64,000 bases of DNA from Deltaproteobacteria bacterium. GTDB lineage: Bacteria; Desulfobacterota; DSM-4660; Desulfatiglandales; HGW-15. The notes under the pieces are model-generated. The model searched no databases. It was not told the DNA's origin and was given only the letters and a program-made list of their open reading frames with translations. Position 1 is the stretch's first letter. Each line of letters opens with the position of its first letter. The position numbers and the translations under genes are program-made. The stretch is taken from positions 1 to 64,000 of the forward strand of contig JAFDHO010000005.1 of assembly GCA_019308745.1 (NCBI GenBank). The letters run 5' to 3'. Positions 11,215-21,626 of the stretch are shown piece by piece.

Positions 11215-11331
11215 CTATGTCATTACCAGGCCCGGGCGTTTTGGGTTCACCAGTACGAGGAGAAGCAATAGGGACAGGAGAATCCCTATTGCGCTGGTAA
11301 TGACGAGTATGTTATTCATGATGACCGTCAT
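11215..11331 (-). CDS. Putative branched-chain-amino-acid leader peptide (not in ORF track): MTVIMNNILVITSAIGILLSLLLLLVLVNPKRPGLVMT*
   Basis: 38-aa ORF with 20 Ile/Leu/Val residues, between an upstream TATAAT (11357-11362) and the terminator preceding cimA; no strong SD. Confidence 0.75.
   Translation of the reverse strand: MTVIMNNILVITSAIGILLSLLLLLVLVNPKRPGLVMT
11219..11304 (-). promoter_or_regulatory. Leader RNA pairing segments of a transcription attenuator
   Basis: Segment 1 GTCATTACCAG (11304-11294) pairs with segment 2 CTGGTAATGAC (11229-11219); inner hairpin GCAATAGGGA/TCCCTATTGC; segment 2 can instead pair with the terminator 5' arm (CCUGGUAAUG with CGUUAUCAGG). Confidence 0.78.
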
Positions 11332-11617
11332 GGTGGATCAATAGGCTCTTTTCACTATTATATCCTAACAGGCTAACTGCTATTTTCCCCCCTGTCAAGG
11401 ATTTTTTTGATCCTATTAATGTCCCCTCAGGATTTTTCATAGATAGGCCCCCGGTTAATCTACGGGTTATTGCCCGCAGCCGTATCAACTACGTGGACCA
11501 CAACCGGCTGCTCTAGGAGTTATTTTGCAAAATCCCAAACAGACACTCGCGCTTTGATCTCGATTTTCGCATCTATAACACCAGGAAAACGCCAGGAATC
11601 TTGCCAGGGGGACGCCT

Positions 11618-12268
11618 CTAGTAGACACGAAGGCCCCTAACCTCGCCACCCCCGAATTCTCTCATGATGTCGGCTGCAATCCTCAGGCCCTCTTCCAGAT
11701 ACCGTCCCTCGATCCCCGGGACCGCATAGGCATAGAACAGGACATTGCTTGTATCATCACGGACCCTCGTCTTTTCGTCGGCTCCTTGACACAAGATACA
11801 GACTATATCCTCCTCATCCCTCAGAAGGATCTCTCTTTCCTTGGTCTCCATCTCACGATATCCCATCCCGGTAGAGGTTTCACCAGCCTCCGCCACATCC
11901 AGGGTCAAGTCGCCATCGAATTTGTCATCATCTGCCACTGCCACCAAGATGCCCGCGCACATTTCAGCAATAAAATGGGCGTCCACCATGAGGTCGTACC
12001 TTGGGAAACCACTATGGATAGTCCTCTTGAGGTGTTTGGTGAGAGGGCATACATGGTCGAACCGTGCGAAGAATTGCTCATATATTCCGATGCGTTCGCT
12101 AATCTGGGCCAGATTCTCCCTCTTCCTCATCCTTCGAAGCAGTTTCCGTTTCTGCCGGTCAAATCCCGGGGGATTCAGGGAATTCCTGCAGCCCGACACC
12201 AGAGTGAGGCCAAAGGATACCCCGAGATAAAGCTCTCTATAGGCCCTGGATATACTCACATTTCTCAT
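11618..12268 (-). CDS. B3/4 (PheRS beta-like editing) domain protein
   Basis: YDLMVDAHFIAEMCAGILVAVADDDKFDGDLTLDVAEAGE...ILLRDEEDIVC...KTRVRDDTSNVLFYAYAV resembles the B3_4 domain. Confidence 0.7.
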   Translation of the reverse strand: MRNVSISRAYRELYLGVSFGLTLVSGCRNSLNPPGFDRQKRKLLRRMRKRENLAQISERIGIYEQFFARFDHVCPLTKHLKRTIHSGFPRYDLMVDAHFIAEMCAGILVAVADDDKFDGDLTLDVAEAGETSTGMGYREMETKEREILLRDEEDIVCILCQGADEKTRVRDDTSNVLFYAYAVPGIEGRYLEEGLRIAADIMREFGGGEVRGLRVY

Positions 12269-13311
12269 AACAGAACATCGGCTCCTTCTGCTTTTTTGGC
12301 ACTACCTCTGCCCTATGACGACCATTCTGTTGGACATGCACCCGTAGTCTCCTGATCCGGAAGGGGAAAGACACCCATCCCATATTCTCACCACCCTGAA
12401 TCCGGCCCGGACCAGCATCTCCTTGATCCCTTCGGGCGAATAAAGGGTTATGCAGTAGGTTTCGTCTCTCACCAGCCCCTTTTCCTTGGAAATAACACAG
12501 TTGGTAACCAGGGGTTAAGGAAAATCTCTTGACCTGCCTCAATGCCCTATCTGGAGAATATCCCAGGGCCACCAACCCCTGGGCTGATCGCTTCGAGTCC
12601 GTCCTACCAGTGTGCAGCTCGATGTCTAACTTGGCCCTCAGGATCCGCCACAGCCGCCGCTTCAAGCCGGTTCTCACGTGGAGAGGATCCTTGGTGTATC
12701 CAAACTCGTCCAGGAGTTGTTCGCCATAGCATGCCCATCCCTCGTAGAAGAGCGGGGACTCAATTTGCCGCCGGATTGGATTCGGATGATGGATCCTGAA
12801 GGAATCAAGCAGATGATGTCCCGGGCACTGCGTGCAGGTTCTGCTGAGCCATCTCCAGGAAGAGAGGAATCTGCCCAAGAATCCCGGAAAGATTTGTCCT
12901 CGCGAAATGGCCAAACCCATCACCACCTGACAGGGTGCGAGCCGCCGCAAAAAGGAGAACCTTGATGTAAAGGGTCGGATCTCTCTTCCACGTCTTTCCT
13001 TCGCCCATTTCCCTGATGAAGGACTTCATGCTCTGGATCATCAGTTGCCGGTCGATCTCCTCCTCCAGGTCCCTCGGGGAGGCATCGGCCGTTTCTCCCA
13101 GGAGCTGCCTCACAAAATTGAGGTGCTCTGCCATCCTTTCCGGGTGGAGGTCGTCAAGGCGATCAAGGCCCTCAATGGCGGCCCGGGCACGGGGGAATAG
13201 ATAGAATCCATCACTTGCACACTGCTGCGGGAAGTGGGTCCCGAGATAATGAAAATACTTCTCTGCCAATGTCCCTAAACACCCATATTCACGGCCCTGT
13301 GTATGTGTCAC
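12237..13311 (-). pseudogene. Decayed DUF885-family gene (N- and C-terminal pieces in different frames, central part missing) followed by a methyltransferase-like tail
   Basis: N-terminal piece in ORF 12805-13311; C-terminal signature LFYEGWACYGEQLLDEFGY...RILRAKLDIELHTG...TPGYQLCYFQGK in ORF 12237-12950; a third frame reads RDETYCITLYSPEGIKEMLVRAGFRVVRIWDG. Confidence 0.7.
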
Positions 13312-13639
13312 TTTGTCCTAAGCTCCCTTTCGGTTCCGAATCAATGGATGTAGATGCCTCCCCATCACTTCTCTCCCAAGGCCACAAAAGAACAGGGGTT
13401 GCAGAGTGACTTCGGTGGTCCCATAGATGGTGTTCAGGGAAAGAACTCATGTATGATTTGGGCAACTGCCTGCTAAGGGGTTGTAAATTTATCCTTCATC
13501 TGTGAAAATGGAAATTGTGAATGGAAAACAAGGTAACAAAGCGATTGACAATGACTCATTTCTTAAGATAACAAGTGTGGTTGCTTTTTTCCACGTTTTT
13601 CCCGGAGTAGAACGTGGCTCTCAAGGGCCGAGAGAATAG

Positions 13640-14995
<1,356 letters not shown>

Positions 14996-15030
14996 TGGCC
15001 AAGGGTGCCTAATACACGATCTCGTCTCCT

Positions 15031-15897
15031 ATGCATTATGCCATCATAGTCAATCCCGCTTCAGGCAAAATGTCCCTGGACCGGAAACTGTCTGCCCTTG
15101 AAGACTGTGCCAAGATCCTGGGAGCCAAGATCTACGGGATGAACACGGTTACTCCTTCGGAGTTTATGGCATCCGCCAGGGAGGCGGCAAGCCGGTGTGA
15201 CGTCCTCGTAGTGGCAGGGGGAGATGGCGCCTTCTCCGACGTCATCAACGCTGTTGATACTCGGCTAAAAGCCGTTGCCTACCTCCCCCTCGGCAGTGGA
15301 AACGCACTGAAATATGCCTTGGGCTATAAAGGCAATCTGCCGAGCATCGCCAGGCGCGTCCTCCAGGCTGAGATACGTGAATGGGACCTCATCGGGTGCG
15401 ACAGCCGAAGACGCGCATTCATGGTTTCCCTTGGTTTGGAAGGAACTGTCCTGGGTATAAGGAAGAGGTACCTTGCACGAGGAATCACAGGTTTGAAAGC
15501 ATATTCCATGGCCGTGTTGAGGGCCTACTTCAAACATTATCACAGGTTGAGGGCGGAAGTCTCCTGGGACGGATCATCCTCCGTTTTTGATAACATCCTG
15601 ACCTTGATGGTTTTTAAGCAACCCTTTTACGGTTACGGTATGAGGATTATCCCCAGCGCACGATTTGATGACAGAAGGCTTCATGTCCTGTGCGTTACGT
15701 CGGGATTTTTCTTTTCATTGATCGGGACGGCCCTGTCCTTCGTCCATGGCAACCCGCTGGGGTACTATTTTGCACCCTCAAACCTGTCCGTTCAATTGGA
15801 CACCCCGACCCTGCTTCAAGCCGACGGTAACGAGGCCTGGACAAGCGACAGGTTTACCTTTTCCGTTCTCCCCCGGGCCCTAAGGATCAAGTGTTGA
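15031..15897 (+). CDS. Diacylglycerol kinase-family lipid kinase
   Basis: IIVNPASGK, VVAGGDGAFSDVINAV, LPLGSGNALKYALG. Confidence 0.85.
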   Translation: MHYAIIVNPASGKMSLDRKLSALEDCAKILGAKIYGMNTVTPSEFMASAREAASRCDVLVVAGGDGAFSDVINAVDTRLKAVAYLPLGSGNALKYALGYKGNLPSIARRVLQAEIREWDLIGCDSRRRAFMVSLGLEGTVLGIRKRYLARGITGLKAYSMAVLRAYFKHYHRLRAEVSWDGSSSVFDNILTLMVFKQPFYGYGMRIIPSARFDDRRLHVLCVTSGFFFSLIGTALSFVHGNPLGYYFAPSNLSVQLDTPTLLQADGNEAWTSDRFTFSVLPRALRIKC

Positions 15898-15998
15898 CCG
15901 GCTGCTGCCCAAATCCCTTTAGGTGCTTCACCTCCGAATAGGGCATATCAGATCTCTCAAGGGCCCATGCAACACCGCCGTCGTGCTTTGGGAAACAG
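15898..15998. repeat. Short element sharing both ends of repeat copy A but lacking the core
   Basis: CTCCGAATAGGGCATATCAGA matches CCCCGAATAGGGCGTATCGAG near 1974-1994; CGTCGTGCTTTGGGAAACAG matches TGTTGTGCTTTGGGCAACAG near 2236-2255. Confidence 0.55.
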
Positions 15999-16010
15999 GT
16001 TGCCAAGAGT

Positions 16011-17366
16011 CTACGTGGAGGGAAAGTCATGCAGATGTCTCCGGGGAGGGATGAGTGGGGTAATGGCCGCCACCACTCGATCAAGGGCGCCTTTGTTCCT
16101 TTCTACGAACTTGCGGGCCGCTCTGCCCATATGTTCAAGCTTTTCAGGGTGGGACAAGAGATCCTTCACCTCTTTGTATAGCTCTTCCGAGTCTTTTACC
16201 AATCGCCCGCCACCGGTTTCAATCAGTAACTGGGCCATGAGCACAAAATCATCTGTATGAGGGCCGAAAAGCACAGGGCATCCAAAGCTCGCAGGCTCAA
16301 GGAGATTCTGCCCTCCCCTCGGGACCAGGCTCCCTCCGACAAAACTCACTGAGGCAACCCCATAGACCCGCTCCAGTTCCCCGAGTGTATCAAGGATCAA
16401 TACATCGTAGGCCGTCCTTTCACGGAGAAGTTCTTCCCTTGAAACGGTCTTGAAGCCCTTTCGGATACTCATGTCCCTGACACCTTCCGATCGTTCTATT
16501 CTCCTTGGCGCGATAATCAAGCGTAAGCGAGGGAATTGCTGCCGGAGCCGTTGAAACACTTTCAAGACGATCTCCTCTTCTCCTTCGTGGGTGCTTCCCG
16601 CCACCCATAGGGGATCTTGCGGCTCGATGGCCAAATCTCCAAGCCAGCCGTCGCGTTCATCTTCATCCATCGGGACCCATTCCCTGTCGAATTTGATATT
16701 CCCTGACACCTCCAGCCTTCCATTCTCCACCCCGACGGACGCGAGCCTGTTCATGTCCAATTCACTCTGAAGCAGGCAAAGGTCTATTGGCCGGTACATG
16801 AGTCGCACAAGAGGTCTGAATTTCATGTAGTGCCTGTAAGTCGAGGGGGATATACGGCAGTTCACCAATACCGACTTTATGTTCTTCTTCTTGAGATGAT
16901 TCATGAGGCCCGGCCAAATGTCCGTTTCCACCAGGATGAAAATGGCAGGTTGAATATATCTAACGATCCTCCTCATGCCCCACCAGAAATCCAGAGGCAT
17001 TACCAACAGGTCTGTGACGTGCTTCCCAACTTCCCTCCGTGCGACCTCCATTCCCTGCTCCGTTGAGACGGTAAACACGATATCTCTTTCCGGGTAGAGC
17101 CTGTGAAGGGACTTCACAAGTGGTACGGCTGACAATACCTCCCCGACTGAAAGGGCGTGTATCCATAGGTTTTCACGGTTCCTGGGGGAACGTGGCAGTT
17201 TGAGCCCGAGTCTCCGCAAAAGGCGCCTGCGGCCCCTGATAGCAGCAAGGGGAAGGGCCACCGCCAAGAGAGCAGTCCAAAGGACGTCATAGATGAGAAG
17301 AAGAATTCCCGTCTCTTTTTCTTGCATCCTATGAAGTAGCGTGGAGGATGGAGGGTCGTTTGCCAT
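16011..17366 (-). CDS. waaA: 3-deoxy-D-manno-octulosonic acid (Kdo) transferase
   Basis: 451 aa; WIHALSVGEVLSAVPLVKSL, VETDIWPGLMNHL, AGSTHEGEEEIVL, NLLEPASFGCPVLFGPHTDDF. Confidence 0.93.
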   Translation of the reverse strand: MANDPPSSTLLHRMQEKETGILLLIYDVLWTALLAVALPLAAIRGRRRLLRRLGLKLPRSPRNRENLWIHALSVGEVLSAVPLVKSLHRLYPERDIVFTVSTEQGMEVARREVGKHVTDLLVMPLDFWWGMRRIVRYIQPAIFILVETDIWPGLMNHLKKKNIKSVLVNCRISPSTYRHYMKFRPLVRLMYRPIDLCLLQSELDMNRLASVGVENGRLEVSGNIKFDREWVPMDEDERDGWLGDLAIEPQDPLWVAGSTHEGEEEIVLKVFQRLRQQFPRLRLIIAPRRIERSEGVRDMSIRKGFKTVSREELLRERTAYDVLILDTLGELERVYGVASVSFVGGSLVPRGGQNLLEPASFGCPVLFGPHTDDFVLMAQLLIETGGGRLVKDSEELYKEVKDLLSHPEKLEHMGRAARKFVERNKGALDRVVAAITPLIPPRRHLHDFPST

Positions 17367-19627
17367 CAGACGCTTTGAGTGATTGTGTTCCGAGCCGCCC
17401 CAACGGGCAGTTCGACAATAAGCCTCGTTCCCCTTGGCTGAATGTCCTCAATCCTGATATTACCCTTGTGGTCGCTGATAATCGTGCTCACAATCGCCAA
17501 CCCCAGGCCAGTGCCATGTTTCTTTGTGGAGAAGTAAGGTTCAAAGAGCCTGTCCTTGTGTTCCGGTGAGATGCCCCTCCCGTTATCTGATATGGATATT
17601 CGGATCATGTCCAGGGCCCTGTCGTGCTCCAGGTCAATAATGACTTCCCCGTCTCCGTCAATGGCATCCATGGCATTGTCCAGCAGATTGATCATGACTC
17701 TCTTTATCTGTTCCCGATCTACCTCTACGATTGGGGCCTGTCCCCTTTCTCGAAACAGGATAGAAACGTCTTTACGTGCTTCCCGATAGAGGCTTACGGC
17801 CTCCTCTATTATGCGTTTGATATTGTTGGGCGTGGGGTTGGACGCAGGCATCCGGGCGAAGCTCGAAAACTCGTTGACCAGGCGTTTCAACTCCTCAACC
17901 TGGCTAATGATCATGTCGGTGCACTCATCAAAGACCTTTCCGTCATGCCTGTCTACCTTGTCCCCATATCTTTTTTTCAAACGTTGAGCCGAAAGCTGTA
18001 TTGGGGTCAGCGGATTCTTGACCTCATGGGCAATCCGTCTTGCAACTTCTCGCCATGCAGCCATCCTCTGGGCCCTCTCCATCTCTGTCAGATCTTCTAG
18101 AACCGCAACCAAGCCCAGGTATTTTCCGCGATCATCCCGCAATATATTGAGAGAGACGAGCAACGTTAAGGTCCTGTTCCCGGCCGAAAGCCTTATTTGC
18201 CGTGTCATGGTCCCTTTTCTGGATAAGCTCCTGTCTCTCAGAAATTCCCTTATTACCTTGGTGTGTTCCTTTCCGATGATGTCCTTGTAATACCTTCCGA
18301 TAATCCGTCCCGCTTCCACGTTGAGCATCTTTTCTGCTGATTTGTTTATGGTTGTAATTATCCCCCTGGCATCAACAGATACCACTCCTGCTGCAACATT
18401 GGCAAGCACTGTCTCCATATAGAGCCTTCTCTCCTCCAACTCAAGATTGCTCTTTACCAACTCCCTGTTTGCCTCTTCCAGCTTCAACTTACTCTGCCTG
18501 AGGTCCGCCGTCATCCTGTTGAAGGAATTCACCAAGACCCCTATCTCATCTTTGGCTTCAAGGTCTATGGAGAAATCGTAGTTCCCTGCGGCTATGCGCT
18601 TGGTCCCTTCAGCGAGTTCTTGAATGGGGATTGTAATTCCCTTTGAAAGATAGAAACCAAACCACACTGAGGAAAATATTATCAACAGGGTCACGATGGA
18701 CAAGGTTATGATATGCGTGACCTTTATGGGCTTCTTGAGCATCTTGAACTGTTTGTATTCCTGTAGACCCCTGGCGAGGGTACTCAGCTTGTTTACAAAG
18801 GCCCCCGGGATGAACTTTTCCAAGACTATAAGGCCAACGACTGCCTTGGTCTCCGTCCTCGAAAAGACGGGCACGATCCCTATGACCAGGTCTCCGTGAG
18901 CAGAAGATTGGATGTCCCTAATGTCGGTCCCCTTTTCAAAGCTCTTTCGTAGGATCTCTTCGCTGGGATTCTTGAAGGGGCTCAGGTCGATACTATCGTC
19001 CTGGGAAAGCGCTCTCAATTCCATCCTCTTTGAGAATACCTTGATGGATGCCAGGCTGTATTCCAGCCTCTTTTCGCTAACGAATTTTTCAACCTCTTCC
19101 TTGCGGGTCACCAGCATGTACCCGTGATAGGTTATCAGGCGGCTGAGGTTGTTGCCGAACACGATGATCTCATCTGCCACCCCTTTGTAAAAGTCCTGAC
19201 CCACCTCCAGGGAGTTCTCGAGGGATTTCTCTATTGGGAGATTGAACCAGTATTCTATTGACGTCGCTATGAACTGGACCGAAACAAAGAAAAGGACTAT
19301 CGTCGGGAACAGGGACAAGGTAATGAACGCCATTACCAGCTTGGTCCTGAGCCTTGCCCCCATGATTCCCTTCTTTCTCTCGAAGAGGAGCTTTACAAGG
19401 TTCCTTAGGGTGAGGTACAGGAGGAGCAACAGCAATATGACATTGAGGTTAATCAAGGCAAAGATCATAATGCTGGTGGATTTGGGCAGGCCGAGGCCGA
19501 AGTCAAATAGGGTGCTGAGCAGATAGGTGGTCAGAAGAGGGATCAGAATCATGAGAGCGATAATGATATACCGCTCCCTGCGTCTTCTCAAGAGATCCGC
19601 CTTCTTTGCTTCCAGATGAAGTTGCAT
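17366..19627 (-). CDS. NtrY-like sensor histidine kinase (TM, HAMP, PAS, HisKA, HATPase_c)
   Basis: 753 aa; HAMP, PAS, REVARRIAHEVKNPLTPIQLSAQRLKKRY H-box, DNGRGIS, GTGLGLAIVSTIISDHKG. Confidence 0.93.
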   Translation of the reverse strand: MQLHLEAKKADLLRRRRERYIIIALMILIPLLTTYLLSTLFDFGLGLPKSTSIMIFALINLNVILLLLLLYLTLRNLVKLLFERKKGIMGARLRTKLVMAFITLSLFPTIVLFFVSVQFIATSIEYWFNLPIEKSLENSLEVGQDFYKGVADEIIVFGNNLSRLITYHGYMLVTRKEEVEKFVSEKRLEYSLASIKVFSKRMELRALSQDDSIDLSPFKNPSEEILRKSFEKGTDIRDIQSSAHGDLVIGIVPVFSRTETKAVVGLIVLEKFIPGAFVNKLSTLARGLQEYKQFKMLKKPIKVTHIITLSIVTLLIIFSSVWFGFYLSKGITIPIQELAEGTKRIAAGNYDFSIDLEAKDEIGVLVNSFNRMTADLRQSKLKLEEANRELVKSNLELEERRLYMETVLANVAAGVVSVDARGIITTINKSAEKMLNVEAGRIIGRYYKDIIGKEHTKVIREFLRDRSLSRKGTMTRQIRLSAGNRTLTLLVSLNILRDDRGKYLGLVAVLEDLTEMERAQRMAAWREVARRIAHEVKNPLTPIQLSAQRLKKRYGDKVDRHDGKVFDECTDMIISQVEELKRLVNEFSSFARMPASNPTPNNIKRIIEEAVSLYREARKDVSILFRERGQAPIVEVDREQIKRVMINLLDNAMDAIDGDGEVIIDLEHDRALDMIRISISDNGRGISPEHKDRLFEPYFSTKKHGTGLGLAIVSTIISDHKGNIRIEDIQPRGTRLIVELPVGAARNTITQSV

Positions 19628-19633
19628 GGTCTC

Positions 19634-20200
19634 TTAGTACCTGAAATCGATCTGATACCAATCGGTCTGGAAGTCCCATAGGGACAGAAAGAATAGGATG
19701 TTGTGCAAGTACAGCGGGAGTTTTATCTTGTCCAGTTCTGCCATCATCCTGAGGCGGTAGTGCCTGCCCTTGATCAGGGTCTCGAGTCTGGCTATTTTGA
19801 GTTCTTCAATCGTTGCCATGATCCTTTTTGCCTTTTCCAAATCCTTCGTGTACACAACATCTTCACCCTTTTCCGAGAGGCGAACTTCGTAGACCCTTTT
19901 CAGGTTGTCATACCTTATGCTGTGTTTGATTTCGATATCCGCTACTTTCTTGTTCCATAAGAATTCAGTCTTCTCGTGGAGCCTTACGAAAAAGGTAAAG
20001 GTGGTCTCAATCCCGTTCTCGATAGCCTTAATCATATCTTCCGTGAAGCAATCTTTCACCTTGAAATAGACGATAAGGTGATCTTCACTGTTCGTCAGTA
20101 CCACATCGCTCAAAGCTGCCTTCTCTGCCCTTGTCTCCCGGGCCCCCATGAGATTCAATACAAGAAGGGCAGCAAATATGAAGAGTGACCTCTTTCTCAT
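19634..20200 (-). CDS. DUF4390-type exported protein
   Basis: 188 aa with signal peptide, directly upstream of the NtrY-like kinase; pattern resembles DUF4390. Confidence 0.7.
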   Translation of the reverse strand: MRKRSLFIFAALLVLNLMGARETRAEKAALSDVVLTNSEDHLIVYFKVKDCFTEDMIKAIENGIETTFTFFVRLHEKTEFLWNKKVADIEIKHSIRYDNLKRVYEVRLSEKGEDVVYTKDLEKAKRIMATIEELKIARLETLIKGRHYRLRMMAELDKIKLPLYLHNILFFLSLWDFQTDWYQIDFRY

Positions 20201-20214
20201 TTCTTTCCCAGGTC

Positions 20215-21384
20215 CTAGAGGATCTTTTTTATACCCCTAACGGCCTGTCTTATCCGATGGGGGTTCTCCACGAGCGCAAACCGCACATAGTCATCGCCAT
20301 ATTCCCCAAAGCCCATTCCTGGAGAGACTGCAACCTTTGCCGTTTTTATGAGCATCTTTGAAAACTCCACGGAGCCCATCTTGAGGTATTGGTCAGGGAT
20401 TCTTGCCCATACGAACATGGTCCCCCGGGGTTTCTCAATGTACCAACCCACCCTGTTGAGACCATCGACCAATACGTCCCTCCTCTTCTTGTATTCATCG
20501 ACAATTTCCCGAACGCAATCATCCGAGCCCTTAAGCGCTATTATGGACGCAATTTGAATGGGCTGGAAGATACCATAATCCAAGTAGCTCTTCAGCCTCG
20601 TTAATGCCCCTATGAGCTCCGGATTTCCGACACAGAAGCCGACCCTCCACCCCGCCATGGAGTAACTCTTCGACAGGCTGAATATCTCGACGCCCACTTC
20701 CTTTGCCCCCTCGATTTGCATGAAACTAGGGGGTCTGTACCCATCATAAACGAGATCGGCATAAGCAAAATCATGGATTACGATAATCTTGTGCTCCCTG
20801 CAGAATTCCACGATCTTTTCAAAGAAGGCCCGCTCAACGACGGCTGTTGTGGGATTGTGGGGATAGGAAATGATGAGCATCTTGGGATTCGGCCATGTCT
20901 GTTTTGTAGCCGAGAGGAGATCTTCAAAGAAATCCCTGTCCGGACCTATAGGTATACTCCTGACATCGCCCCCCGCTATTATTGCTGAATAGGGGTGGAT
21001 AGGATACGTGGGATTCGGGGAAAAAACCACATCACCCGGGCTAATGGTAGCCAGCACCAAATGAGATAGGCCTTCTTTGGCCCCTATGGTTGCGATAGCC
21101 TCCCTCCGGGGATCGATCTCTACCTGAAATCGCCTCTTGTACCAATGGGCGATAGCCTCCCTCAGTTTGGTGATGCCTGCTGAGGCCGAATACCTGTGAT
21201 TCCTGCCGTTCTTTGCCGCCTCAACCAACTTGTTTACGATGTGTTTCGGCGTGGGGATATTGGGATTGCCCATGCCCAGGTCAATAATATCCTCTCCCTT
21301 TCGCCTGTATTCCATCTTCAGCGTATCCACCACCTTGAACACATAAGGAGGTAACCTGCCCATTCGTGGAAAATCTCTTATCAT
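20215..21384 (-). CDS. Class I/II PLP-dependent aminotransferase (AlaC/LL-DAP aminotransferase-like); start likely [11 protein letters not shown]
   Basis: [48 protein letters not shown]. Confidence 0.9.
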   Translation of the reverse strand: MIRDFPRMGRLPPYVFKVVDTLKMEYRRKGEDIIDLGMGNPNIPTPKHIVNKLVEAAKNGRNHRYSASAGITKLREAIAHWYKRRFQVEIDPRREAIATIGAKEGLSHLVLATISPGDVVFSPNPTYPIHPYSAIIAGGDVRSIPIGPDRDFFEDLLSATKQTWPNPKMLIISYPHNPTTAVVERAFFEKIVEFCREHKIIVIHDFAYADLVYDGYRPPSFMQIEGAKEVGVEIFSLSKSYSMAGWRVGFCVGNPELIGALTRLKSYLDYGIFQPIQIASIIALKGSDDCVREIVDEYKKRRDVLVDGLNRVGWYIEKPRGTMFVWARIPDQYLKMGSVEFSKMLIKTAKVAVSPGMGFGEYGDDYVRFALVENPHRIRQAVRGIKKIL

Positions 21385-21626
21385 TTTCACTCCCTGTCCT
21401 GCACCCTCAACGTGCTTCACCACTCCCGGCCGCGAGAAAGATTGCCGTCCTCCCCCGGACAATGCCTGTGCCCTTTGACATCAGGCCTCTTTTCCACGGT
21501 ACAACCTGAAAGGACTCATTCGAAAAGACCTTACATGGCCGGTGCCTTCGGAGAGGCCCCTTTACCACCATCTAACGGGGCGAGGATGCGAGCAACGCCT
21601 GAGAGGGGCTTCGCCGAGTATCGATA

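Noticed and set aside
11357-11398. Consensus promoter for the cimA leader (TTGACA at 11393-11398 with TATAAT at 11357-11362)
   Set aside because: The spacer is 30 nt, too long for a sigma70 pair. TATAAT may be a real -10 with a different -35, but I cannot assign it.
11340-11620. T-box riboswitch upstream of cimA
   Set aside because: No T-box core (AGGGUGGNACCGCG-like) seen on the minus strand; the leader peptide and alternative pairing explain the region better.
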